In this document: positions 1-9,699 of the stretch, one piece after another
Layout of the letters: each line of letters opens with the position of its first letter
How positions within the stretch are numbered: position 1 is the stretch's first letter
Origin: Gemmatimonadaceae bacterium
GTDB taxonomy: Bacteria > Gemmatimonadota > Gemmatimonadetes > Gemmatimonadales > Gemmatimonadaceae
Length of the DNA stretch: 20,969 bases
Direction: 5' to 3'
Assembly (NCBI GenBank): GCA_016720905.1
Contig: JADKJT010000032.1
Location: 1 to 20,969 of the forward strand
Notes under the pieces: model-generated
The model's input: the letters and a program-made list of their open reading frames with translations, nothing else
What the model was told of the DNA's origin: nothing
The model's database searches: none
Made by a program: the position numbers and the translations under genes

Positions 1-799
1 CGCAACGGAAAACGTGTGTGCGGTGCGCTGGGCGGCGCCAAGAACCACATGGTGGTGGCGCTGGATGCCGATGTGCAGCTGGTCGGGGATGGCTTTGCCG
101 CGCGCTCTGGCTTGGGATCGGCCGGAGAGCGTTGCATGGCCATTAGCGTGGCGGTGCTGGTTGGGGAGATTGCCGACGTCGTGGTGCCGCAGCTGATTGA
201 GCGTGTACGTGCGCTCCGGATTGGCGACGGTATGGACGCCGGTTCCGAAATGGGTCCAATCGTTCGACGCGGAAGCACTTGAGCGGATTGAGCAGTACGT
301 CGCGCTCGGTGTGGAGGAGGGCGCCACATTGCTGGTGGACGGACGCGGCACAACCGTGTCAGGTCGGCCGGGCGGATTCTTTACCGGCGGCACCTCTTTG
401 ACCACGTGACCGCCTCCATGCGCATCTACCGCGAGGAAATCTTCGGACCGGTGCTATGCTGCGTCCGCGCGTGCCTGATGTGGCCTCTCGGCCATCGCAC
501 TGGTGAATGCCCATGAGCATGGCAAACGGCGTGCGCCCTGCTATACGCGCGACGGCAATGTCGCGCGTGAGTTCGCCTGCCGGATCGAAGTGGGAATGGT
601 GGGCATCATCAAAATCCCCATTCCTGTGCCAATGGCGTGGCACGGCTTCGGCGGGTGGAAACGCAGTCTGTTTGGCGATATGCATGCCTATGGCGAGGAA
701 GGCGTCCGCTTGTACACCCGACAGAAGTCCATCTTGCGGAAGCGCTGGTCGGGAAGCATCGGTGCTTACGCCGACTTCGTCATGCCCACGGGGCGGTAA
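1..799 (+). CDS. mmsA: Methylmalonate-semialdehyde dehydrogenase, 3' part, frameshifted
   Basis: This CoA-acylating aldehyde dehydrogenase converts (methyl)malonate semialdehyde to propionyl- or acetyl-CoA in valine and myo-inositol breakdown in the cytoplasm. The 5' half lies outside the window; what remains starts at the ALGGAKNHMVV block. The catalytic cysteine sits in GSAGERCMAIS (codon 133-135). Further family blocks are EEIFGPVL, VPIPVPMAW-like, FGGWKRSLFGD and EGVRLYTRQKS. Reading needs frame 1 to about 270, frame 2 to about 395, frame 1 again through EEIFGPVLC, then frame 2 from about 500 to the TAA at 797-799. All conserved blocks survive in order, so sequencing indels are more likely than decay. 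It converges on the hydrolase gene ending at 899. The family assignment is firm; whether the product is functional depends on the frameshifts being artefacts. Confidence 0.88.
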
Positions 800-898
800 C
801 GGGCCCGTGATAAGGTTGAAGCGATCCCTCGATGTGCGGACGCGCGGCCGAAACGCACCTCCGTCCAGATAGACCTCTCAGTCTTTCCCTTCGACTCA

Positions 899-2891
899 TC
901 ACCGTCCGATTGGGATCGTGATGCCCACAACCTCCAGCGCGTCGGTGGGGACGTTGGGATAGGCTTTGCGCAAGTCGGCGGCCAGATCGCGCGTGATCTG
1001 CCGCCAGGCGTCCCCGTTTTCTCTGCGCCGATCGCGACCAGCCAGGCTTCGGGGAGCGTCGTCACCACCAGCGAGCGGCGTGACGATACCCCTTCGAGAA
1101 ACGAGCTGTCTCTGGGGCGCAGACCGTCACGGTCCGCCGCATTCTTGTGTAACCGAAGAGCCGCGTGGCGTTCGGGACGCCAGGCTCTTTCTTGTCCACC
1201 ACCACGAACCGACAGCTTGAACGTTGCGTCCGTTACGCCACGGCGCCGCACCTCGGATCGACGTGCCGCGCACGTTGACCGGGACGCGCAGGCGCATCGA
1301 CAGCGACGGATACTCCAATGGCCGGAAATCGCAGACTGACCGTGGTCATCTTTGATTGCACTTTCCGGCGTCGCCAGATGACACGCCCTTCCTGCCTGCT
1401 CGCCTTTGTCGGCGACGATCGAAATTCCATTCAGCACGTCGCCCTCGCGACCGCCGTTTCCGGCATCGTAGATGAACTCATACTCGCGTCGAAACTTTCC
1501 GAGATCGCGCTTTTGGTCGCAGTGCAAAATGAGCCCATCAGGGTGCGACCTTGGCATCATGGTGCGAATGCCGCGATCCTGCTGACCGCTGGCTTCCAGA
1601 AGACGAAATGTTGCCTGTGGAGTCCAGCTCGCCGATCCCTCCGGGAAGTGGAGCGCGGGCGCGAAGTGACGTGGCGAACGGCGGCGCTATGGTGGCGGCG
1701 GCGCGTTGGCGACCGGCGGGACGACGCCAGTCGCGCTGCGCCGTAGCCCATGCCAGCATCGCTGGTCGAATCGAGCGCCCCCAATTCGCCCAGTGTGATG
1801 ACCACCGATTCAAGAAATGCTGGCGGTGGAAATGCGGACGCGGTGATGCCCGCAATGTGATCACCGCGAACGCTCCCGGAGGTCGACCGACGGCACGTCG
1901 GCGGGGAATCGCGAAGCGCCCAGTGCCACCACGCCGTCGTTAAGTTCCGTAAACCGCCCCACCTGCTTGGTCAGCGTTTCCATCCACGGATGCGCGTCAT
2001 GCACGTCACCGGTGAGCGCTAGCGAAAACAAGCGGGTGCGCGTTCACCCACCTGGTCGCCGAATTCACCTCCCAGAAAGCCCGTCGCGTGGCGGGGTAGA
2101 GTGATTGTGCAGAACCATCGGTTGCACAGGCGGTGGAATCGTATCGCGTGGACGCCCAGCGCAATTCAATGATGCTTTTAACTCCGCGCGCTCAGCCACC
2201 GGCGAACCAAGGTGCGGCGTGGCGATCGTCACCAGTGCGGCCACCTGCTGATGCGCAAATACCGAGTCGGCCAGCAGCGCCTCCGTGGCGTCAACTCCGC
2301 CCTTGGAGTGCAACTTTCGATCAGCAAGTACCGAGGACGGGCGTACCCACGCCTCGTCGCTTACGCGTGTCGTCACGCAGCCCGCGCAGCAGCGTGGACG
2401 CGTTGATGGTCGAACTGCAGCGTCCATCAACCCGGACGGACATGGTGCGAACGCCGAGTCGCTCACGTACGGCGTGCAATCCGCGTTGCCAGATCTCCCG
2501 TCAAAGAGCTCGCCATAAATACCGGGCACCAGGACAACGGTGATGCCGGACAGCTCCGGATCGTACAACAACGGGATCGCTGCTGGCTCCACGCGCTGCC
2601 AGAGACTACGCTCAGCGAACACTTGGTTGAATAGGGTCGCGGCAAGGCGGGGAGCGGGCCCATCAGGCGTTCCGGGTCGGCACGCACCTGCGCCGCCTGC
2701 GCGCGGCGCCAGTCGCGCGCAAAGGGCTGATCACGGGAATCCAGAACACTGTCGGTTTCGGGAAGTCGAGGGAGGCTTGCAGGAAGAACGGCAGTGTCCA
2801 CGAGAGCATGGCCGCCGTGCGTATTCCGGCACCTCCACCAGCCTTGAGCGACTGCGTACCGCGCGTCCCCGTCGGCGATCCCAGTCGTCAT
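899..2891 (-). CDS. Alpha/beta hydrolase with extra C-terminal domain, frameshifted
   Basis: Stitching frames gives an alpha/beta hydrolase of about 660 residues. The core reads ITVVLVPGIYGELFDG, then a nucleophile elbow HSKGGVDATEALL (Ser codon 2305-2307), then LVTIATPHLGSPVAERA. Farther on come ELNDGVVALGASR (candidate Asp) and GDHIAGIT (candidate His), so a Ser-Asp-His triad is visible across frames. The substrate is unknown; lipase or esterase is a guess. After the triad another 250-300 codons encode a strand-rich region (YEFIYDAGNGGREGD, YPSLSMRLRVPV, DATFKLSV) ending VVGITIPIGR at the TGA at 899-901. That tail is faintly like DUF3047, and this is only an impression. The start ATG at 2891 overlaps the upstream phosphodiesterase stop (ATGA), implying translational coupling. 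A hydrophobic stretch near codons 35-50 in another frame could be a membrane anchor. At least six frameshifts are needed. Confidence 0.7.
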
Positions 2892-4727
2892 ACAATCTCT
2901 GCCAGCGGCATCAATTCAGGAATTCCACGGATCTGATCCATGGCCGTCCGCAGCCGATCATCGAGCTTGGCGGGATCATTTGAATCGGCCAGGGCAAGCA
3001 ATGTGTCGACGCCGCGCGCGGAGCTCCTGCAGCACGTCCACCTTTGACAGACCCCCCTGCACATCCTTCCAGTCGAAGCCTGCGTTCAATGTGCCAGGCG
3101 AGTCGGCCGACGATGGCACCAATCCCCGCAAATCCGCGCAGACGCGTCCAGTCGAAATAGCCGATGGACTGCACGCCGACCGGCCGGGCGCGCTGGAGGA
3201 AGCCGGCATCCGCCGAGTGATCGGCATGCCCGGTCGCCACCTGCGGGGACGCCAGTACCTGCGCGCGCACCATGGAGTCCGGATTTTCGAGCGGATGGAG
3301 CCAGTCCGCCTGTCGTAACAGTTGGCGTGGGGTCACCCGCATGGCATCAATCACTTCATCGGCGCGGACATCGTGCGGCAACTGCGTTGACGTACTGGCC
3401 ACGATGCCGAAACGTGGGACGAGCGGACATCGAGCCGTGAGTGCGGACCATACGAACCGTGCGACCAAAGCCACCGTCATGGGCAAATCCATCGGCCAGG
3501 TTCACAATCAGGTCCGGCGCATTCTCCACGCGCTTCTCGGCGGTCGCCACCAGGCGATGCAACGCATCAGGCCATCATGGTCCGTCAATCGACGCATGCC
3601 GGGCAACGCTGTCCGGCACCCACCGAACGGTTTCGCGCGACGTGATGAGTCCGGTATCGCCAGCGGGTTGCCGGTGCGCGCCCGATAGGTGTATTCCCAC
3701 GAACGCCCGTCGCCAGCGACGCGCCAACGCACGGCGGCTTACCACCATCGGCCGCACGCACCACGATTGCGCCGCCACCGGCGACGTCCATCCACGACCA
3801 GCGTGACGCCGCGCCTCTGCGCAACACTTCGTCGGCAGCGACGCCGCTTCGAGAGATCGGGGAAGTACAGGTTGACCATCGACGCCAACGCAATGGTGAC
3901 CACCGAGACGTCGTTGGAATCGAGCACGGTGCCGGTATCGCGACGCACCAGGCCTGAGCGCGCCGAATGGCGGGGTTCATCGAGACCGGCAGGCAGAACG
4001 ACTCGGCCTCTCCCTCGGCGAACGCGCCGACATTGCCGTGGTCGGACACCATCACGTCAACTGAGTCGCCGCGGGCGTCGAGCGTGGTAACCACACGCTC
4101 GATCATCGCGTCCAGCTGCCCAGAGAAGCGTGCAGGTCGTCCTTGTGCGTGTGTGCCATCATCGGTGCCACTGATGTACGCGTTGAAGCGCCCACCGGTG
4201 AACCCATCGAGTATGCGCGCTCGGTCTCTCCAGCTCGCGGTCGAACAGCCGACGACCGGGGAAATACATCAGCGGTTCGATGAGCGGATCAAAAAGGTGT
4301 CGAACGCGCGCATGCAGTTGCACGGGCTTGCCTGGCGGGCGATCACCTGACGCGATCGTCGAACACTGCATGGCATCAAGGTCGAAACCAGCGGCCCACA
4401 GTAGGCAGACGCCCGCGCCTCGCCGAAGGCGCCTGCGTGCCGATGATCTCCGTCCACGACGGGTGGCTCATCGTGATACGGCGCAATCATGCGGCTGGCG
4501 TGACGAAAACGCCTGAACAGCCCATTCGCTTGTTCGCGCGAGAACGCCTCCCATCCCACCCCGTCGACCGCGAGAAAAAGTTGCCCGACGCCCCGTCGCT
4601 TACGTGGCGTGTGCTGGGCTGGCGCGCCGTCAGGCACTACCCAGGAGCAGGGCGATGCCAAGGATCGACACCAGCCACGACCAAAGGGGATCCGTGATCG
4701 TGTGTCGCGCGCGGTCAGTCCGGCCAT
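2888..4727 (-). CDS. Type I phosphodiesterase / alkaline-phosphatase-superfamily hydrolase, frameshifted
   Basis: This is a metal-dependent phosphodiester or phosphate hydrolase of the alkaline phosphatase superfamily. The N-terminus contains a hydrophobic segment (DPLWSWLVSILGIALLLGSA in one frame), suggesting export or anchoring. Then follow QLFLAVDGVGWEAF (first metal Asp), MSHPSWTEIIGT with the probable nucleophile Thr at 4451-4453, a GTDDGTH block (Asp and His ligands), QLDAMIERVVTTLDARGDSVDVMV, and SDHGN (about 4036-4046; Asp and His ligands). The C-terminal part is less conserved and ends ELMPLAEIV at a TGA overlapping the next gene's ATG, giving about 610 residues. I prefer the ATG at 4727 over one at 4763 because the latter lies inside a strong hairpin. 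The substrate cannot be read from sequence. Many frameshifts are present, but all metal-site motifs are kept. Confidence 0.75.
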
Positions 4728-4759
4728 CGGGGGAATAATGCACTGGTCGCCCGCTGACG

Positions 4760-4785
4760 GCATCGGTCACAGGTGTGACCGATGC
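4760..4785 (-). terminator. 26-bp perfect hairpin after ilvD
   Basis: Two 12-base arms (GCATCGGTCACA and its exact complement) flank a 2-base centre. It lies between the ilvD stop (4841) and the phosphodiesterase start (4727). No T-tract follows, so it is either a Rho-assisted or attenuating terminator, an mRNA-stabilising stem, or a dimeric regulator site. Confidence 0.5.
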
Positions 4786-4840
4786 GCCTGGTCACGCCGC
4801 CGCGTCGTGCGGTTTCACCAATGGGGACGGGCGTCACCAT

Positions 4841-6549
4841 TCAGGCATCGGCAAACACGTGCGTTTCCATGCCCTCCGGGATGCACCACGGCGCCGTAGC
4901 GCGCCGAACCCATGGTCTGCGCATAAAGCCAAATCGCGCCCGACTGAAGTCGTGCTGTCGCGGTATACTGTGCGCGTCGTGCGGCCCAGTTCATCGTCCG
5001 TCAGCCGCACCGACAGTGGCGGAATCGGCGTCAATGTCGATGAGATCACCGCTCGCGCAGCAACGCGTTGGTTGCACCCACCGACGCTTCGGGGAGACAA
5101 ATGCCCGATGCAGGCCGCGCGTGGCGCCGGAGAACCGAACATCGGTATGAGTGCCACCCGCTCGCCCATTCCCTGGCCGTAAATGGCGGATGTCGTGGAC
5201 AGCATCTCCCGCATGCCCGGCCCGCCAGCCGGACCTTCAACGAATCACCAGCACATCGCCAGCCGAGTACGCCCGCTGCATGACAGCGGTGATGCCGCTT
5301 CCCTCCGACTCGAACACGCGCGCCGGTCCGCCGAACGTTCCGATGCGCCAGGCCCGCGACCTTCACCACCGCGCCATCAGGCGCAAGGTTGCCACGCAAT
5401 CCCACCAATCCACCGGTCGACGAAATCGCATTGGAAACCGCGCGCACCACCCTCCTGGCCGCTCGGCATCACCACGTCGGCCAGGTCTTCGGCGATGGTC
5501 TTGCCCGTCACGGTGAGGCAATCACCATGCAAGAAATCCGCCGTCCAGCAGCGCCTTGAGAATGATGGACACGCCACCGATGTCATGCACGTCCTTGGCG
5601 AGATAGCGGCCGCCGGGCTTGAGATCCGCAATGAGTGGCGTACGCGCAAAGACCTCGGCGACATCAAACAAATCGAACGCAATTCCGATTTCGTTGGCAA
5701 GCGCCGGAAGATGCAAATGCGGCGTTGGTGGAACCGCCGGTGGCCGCCACCACTGCGGCCGCATTCTCCAACGCCTGACGCGTCACGTTTGTCGTGGACG
5801 CGGCCCATCGCGCAGCCACGCATCACGGCGCGGCCAGCCGCTTCGGCATAGGCGCCGCCGCGATCCTCGTACCGGGGCGGGCGGACTGGCCGAACCCTGC
5901 AACGCGAGACCGATGGCTTCCGACACATACGCCATACTGTTGGCGGTATACTGGCCACCACACGAACCGGCACTCGGACACGCCACGCGCTCCAGCGCGG
6001 TGAGGTCTCAAGCGGTAACGCCCGCCGCGTACGACCCCACGGCTTCAAACACATCCAGCACCGTCACATCACGACCATGAAATCGACCTGGCAAAATGCT
6101 GCCACCGTCCAAGAAACACCGACGGCACATCGAGGCGCAGCATCGCCATCATCATGCCGGGGAGCGACTTGTCGCATCCGGCGAGGCCCACGAGCCCGTC
6201 GTAGCAGTGGCCTCGCACCGTCAGTTCGATGGAGTCGGCGATGATCTCGCGACTGACCAACGACGACTTCATGCCCGCATGGCCCCATGGCGATGCCATC
6301 GGTCACGGTGATGGTGGTGAACTCGCGCGGAGTGCCACCCGCCGCAATCACGCCGCGCTTGGCCACCTCGGCTTGCTTAGGCGCAGCGGGATGTTGCAGG
6401 GCGCCGCTTCGTTCCAACGGACACCACGCCAATCAACGGCTGTTGGATCTCGGCTTCAGTGAGACCAGCATCGCATAGTAGAACGAGCGGTGTGGTGCGC
6501 GTTCGGGACCGACGGTGGTGTGGCGACTGGGCAGCGACGACTTATCCAC
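4841..6549 (-). CDS. ilvD: Dihydroxy-acid dehydratase, frameshifted
   Basis: It dehydrates 2,3-dihydroxy-isovalerate and 2,3-dihydroxy-3-methylvalerate to 2-keto acids in valine, leucine and isoleucine synthesis, using an Fe-S cluster. All three cluster cysteines are visible: WNEAAPCN (6395-6397), GLAGCDKSLPGMM (6174-6176) and PSAGSCGGQYTANSM (5960-5962). Other blocks are AGGTPREFTTITVTDGIAMG, SREIIADSIELT, GGSTNAALHLPALANE-like, DVHDIGGVSIILKALLDGG, GPAGGPGMREMLS-like and RYGAVVHPGG. The reconstructed protein is about 569 residues, typical of IlvD. The start is a GTG at 6549 before DKSSLPSRHTTVGPERAPHR, with no good Shine-Dalgarno. The stop is TGA at 4841-4843 after THVFADA, reached through one extra G near 4880. 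No other ilv gene is adjacent. About eight frameshifts occur, and none removes a cluster ligand. Confidence 0.9.
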
Positions 6550-6645
6550 GTGGATCGAGATGGCGGATAGGAACGAGGGGCGGATTCGCGATGAACCCGA
6601 CCCCACGACGTTACCGCATCACGCTGCCGATCGCGAGGTGGGTGG

Positions 6646-8119
6646 CTACCGCTTCGCCTTCATGATCACCTTGATAACCCCGTTCTTCGCCCGCGGATCG
6701 CCATAGGCCAGTCTCGCTGGTTCACCCTTCACCACTTCGATGGATTCGATCTGCTCAGGCACAAGTCGCTCAAGCTCGGAGGACTCGACAACCTTCCCGT
6801 CGATCAGGAGCAGTCGAATTTCCGCTTGGGCGACTGAGCGCCGAGTGCACCGACATTCAAATCCGTCTTGGGCTGGGCGATTCTGACTTCAGAAATCGTG
6901 ACCGACTGCGATTCCTCCAGCGCGCCTGCGACCTTCATCAAGGCCGGGCGTCCTGGTGAGAATGCGAATCTCACTGATCGAATCCCTTTCTTCGACACCG
7001 CGATGGAGGTGATCTTTTCGGCGCTGATCGCTTTCGCCACCGACTCCTCCTCCACGGGAGTCCCGTCCACCACATAGTGCACCGCGCCGCTGCTGGCCAT
7101 GGCCCGTTGGGCGGTGGTCGCATCCATGCGTTCCACATCCGCCGAGGTGGGCAACTTCGATTCGCAGGCAGTCATGAGCGCGACCGCTGCCAGTAATCCA
7201 CTGCCAAACCGACGAGCGTGCACAAATCGCGACGGGCGTGACGTCATGGCAACCAATCTCCGTTCGAGGTACGAACCGTTGCGTGAAAATGCCGGCATAG
7301 CCGACGGGAGGGCGGGACGAAATGCGGACAGCTCGATCAGCAGCGAACCGTAGAGGCGGCCCGCGGCACACCTCGGCGCAGTACACGTCGATCACAATCC
7401 AGTTCAATGGCGAGTCGCAACCGACCCAGGGCAAAACCACAGCGCAGGGTGCCACGGCATACAGGCCACGATCCCGCAGGCCATCACCAGCAACCACGGA
7501 TCACCGGCGCGCACATGCTCGGATTCGTGGGCGACAACCAGCCGTTGTTCCTCGGGCGGGCAACGCAGCAACCATGCCGGAAGGATGATCTCGGACGGGG
7601 CCAGACCCACGACCGCCGGACCCGCCGCCGGCGCGATGCGCGCAGTGACGGTGTCGACCCGTTGCACCGGCCAACGGCGCATGACCCGCCGGATGCGGAG
7701 GTAGCTGACAACGAAGACGCTCAGCGTTGCGACACTGGCCAGCAGCCAGATCCGGCCAAACCGCGTTGCGGCGGGGCAGGGACACGAGCCAACGTCGCCT
7801 CCACAACCTGCAGCGGCTTCGATCGGAACGATGATGACGTCGCGCGAACGCGCCCACAGCGCCCCGAACGCCGTGCGGCGCATCAACGCGCACCATCGAG
7901 GCGTCTACGGACGTCGAGTGTCCGGCATCGTCACCCGCATCGATGAGGACTCTCCGGAAGGGAGCCGCGAAACTCAACGCGACAATGGCGCCCATGGCAC
8001 CAAACCAGATCCAGCGGACCGCGCGCTGCGCGGCGCCGGTGCTGGCATCGTGTCGCGGCGATCGCCGCCAGCGCCACCAGGCCGCCGATGAGTACAGAAA
8101 ACAGCATCCAGCTGCTCAT
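6646..8119 (-). CDS. BlaR1-like M56 membrane metallopeptidase with plug-like C-terminal repeats, frameshifted
   Basis: This is the membrane sensor protease partner of the adjacent BlaI-type repressor. The N-terminal helices start at MSSWMLFSVLIGGLVALAAI. The zinc site is HESEH at 7515-7529 within LVVAHESEHVRAGDPWLL, followed by the family block RLAIELDCDRRVL carrying the likely third ligand Glu. After SYLERRLVAM comes a last hydrophobic segment (GSGLLAAVALMTAC). The C-terminal region holds two stretches resembling a TonB-receptor plug: VHYVVDGTPVEEE..KITSIAV and IRLLLIDGKVVESSELERL..IESIEVVKG..NGVIKV. These may form the sensing part, which is my inference. The start ATG overlaps the repressor stop. 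The ATG at 7247 could be mistaken for a separate lipoprotein start, but the preceding SYLERR block is normal M56 sequence. About 490 residues once five or so shifts are repaired. Confidence 0.83.
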
Positions 8120-8511
8120 GCAGGCGCTCCTCCGCGTCGGCGGCCAGTGAGCCGGCAGCCAGCAGCGTGCGCATGCGTTCCAGCTCTTCCCGCCCCAGGC
8201 CTTCGTCATTTACCAACTGGGCGAACAAGCGCTCCGACGAGCCCTGGAAGATCGCGTCGCGGATGCGCAATGAAGCGCTCCCCGTTTAAGCGTGCTCGGC
8301 TTCTACCGCCGCGAAGTAGCGATAGGCGCCCTTCAGCCTCGTGGCGGACGTATCCCTTCTCTTCGAGGGTCTGGAGCGCCGAGAGAACCGTGGTGTGAGC
8401 CACGGGCTCATCAAGCTCGTCCTTGACCTGGGTGACGGTGGCCGAGCCGAGCTTTCCAGAGGACGCTCATCACGGCGAGTTCGCGGGGGGAAGTGGATTT
8501 GGGTCGGCCAT
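8116..8511 (-). CDS. BlaI/MecI/CopY-family transcriptional repressor, frameshifted
   Basis: This is a winged-helix repressor of about 130 residues. The N-terminus reads MADPNPLPP then ELAVMSVLWK, GSATVTQVKDELDEPVAHTTVLSALQTLEEKGYVRHEAEGR, the standard BlaI DNA-binding helix and wing. The C-terminal dimerisation part is RLFAQLVNDEGLGREELERMRTLLA. In this family the M56 partner cleaves the repressor to derepress target genes. One shift near the ninth codon and one or two near 8290-8340 are needed. The exact C-terminus is uncertain: a TGA overlapping the M56 ATG (stop at 8116) fits typical coupled pairs, but the frame carrying ERMRTLLA does not reach it without another shift. The inducer cannot be inferred. 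Confidence 0.85.
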
Positions 8512-8522
8512 GGCGGGTCAAG

Positions 8523-8566
8523 TACGGAAGTTTCCGTAGAATGACACCATGGCCCCCGCGTGTCAA
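8523..8566 (-). promoter_or_regulatory. Probable blaI promoter with overlapping operator
   Basis: On the minus strand a TTGACA (8561-8566) is followed after 17 bp by CATTCT (8538-8543), a good -35 with a moderate -10. Touching the -10 is the inverted repeat TACGGAA-GT-TTCCGTA (8523-8538), 12 bp before the repressor ATG at 8511. The position is what a self-repressing BlaI operator needs. The motif itself is not one I know for BlaI. Confidence 0.6.
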
Positions 8567-8594
8567 CTGGTTTTCCAGTAGTCGGCCGAATTCC

Positions 8595-9689
8595 CTACTG
8601 CAACTGGATATACAGCGGCACCGGCCACAGTCGCAGAATCGATTCGCGGCTGGTGGATGGGTTGTCGTTGCGCGACTTGGTGAACTGCTTCCAGTAAGCG
8701 AACTGCACGGGTTCCTTCTTGATGTGGCTGTAGAATGGATCCCGCTTGAGCCACGGCGCGCCAAAGCCATCCATGTGCATCACGATCTGCACCTTCGCAT
8801 CGAGCTTGATGTTCGACGCGTTCGTGACGCCCTTACGTGTGAAGCGATGCACCACCAGCACTTTCGGCGGCAGGTTGTACTTGTCGACCAGACCGGCCAG
8901 AAACCGCGACGCGTAGTTGATATCCGCGGCATCGTACGTGCCGATCTTCTTTCCCGGACGCGTGGCGTCCTTCATGGAAAATTCCGGATCGATGCCCAGG
9001 TGCACCTCCGGTCGCTTCAGGAAGCGCTCCAGCCACGGCAGCTCCTGCTGCAACGTGCTTTGCCCTACTTGCACGTCCACGAACATGATGGCGTTCTTGC
9101 GCTTCGCCCAGCCGTACACTTTCTCGATGACGGTGCTGTCCATGCGCAGTCGGTACTTGCCATCGCGACCCGCATCGGCCTGCGCCACGACGGCGATCAG
9201 GTGCAGCGCCGGTTGCACAGGATGTGAGGATCGAGGCGGTTCCATTCCGCGACTTCCTGGTCCAATCGACGCAGCATGTCATCGGTCTCGAACTCGCCCA
9301 GAATCCCCATGCGCTTCGACAGCGGATTGCCGTAGAAGGCAATGATGCGCTTGGCCGGCAAGATCGAACCTGGAAGCGTGGCGGGCATCTTGGGTGGCCA
9401 CAGCGAATCGAGGTCGCTGCCGGCGTTCTTGTAGGCAAGATGCTTCTCGCCGGCCACGGGCCAGCGCGCCAGTCGGACGCGCGGACTTCTTGATGGTGTC
9501 CGCGCGCTGCGTCTTGTTGGTGGCGCGCTTTTTCGACGCCGCCGTGGTCTTGGCGCGTGTCGACTTCACGGCGGGCGGCTTGGCGCTTTGCACCGCGCGC
9601 GCGGACACGGGTACAACTGACGCCGCAAGGAGCAGCGCCGCACCGGCGGCGCCCAAGCGGCGAGTGAAGAAATTCGGATTCAGGGGCAT
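8595..9689 (-). CDS. Secreted conserved protein, probable barrel-fold, function unknown
   Basis: The product has a signal peptide (RLGAAGAALLLAASVVPVSARA), then a lysine/alanine/threonine-rich linker to about residue 70, then a conserved domain: RIIAFYGNPLSKRMGILGEF, HPVQPALHLIAVVAQADAGRDG, IMFVDVQVGQSTLQQELPWL, VHLGIDPEFSM, LPPKVLVVHRFTRKGV and VQIVMHMDGFGAPWLKRD. The alternating hydrophobic strands ending in acidic residues (VDVQ, IDPEF, HMDG) suggest a TIM-barrel with a glycosidase-like active site. I recognise these blocks from uncharacterised bacterial lipoproteins but know no assigned activity. Frames change near 9460 and 9225. It begins 10 bp after the DUF4403 gene stop, so the two are probably co-transcribed. 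About 365 residues. Confidence 0.7.
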
Positions 9690-9699
9690 CCTACAAACA

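Noticed and set aside
787..809. Terminator between mmsA and the hydrolase gene
   Set aside because: The only dyad (CACGGG..CCCGTG) has 6-bp arms and no T-run, too weak to call.
4761..4763. ATG at 4763 as the phosphodiesterase start
   Set aside because: It lies within a perfect 26-bp dyad, and the hydrophobic export segment follows the later ATG at 4727.
7099..7247. A separate small lipoprotein gene starting at ATG 7247
   Set aside because: The residues before it (SYLERRLVAM) are continuous M56 family sequence, so this is the last transmembrane part of that protein.
8493..9227. A 244-codon plus-strand frame
   Set aside because: It is the complement of the conserved barrel-like domain and shows no family motif.
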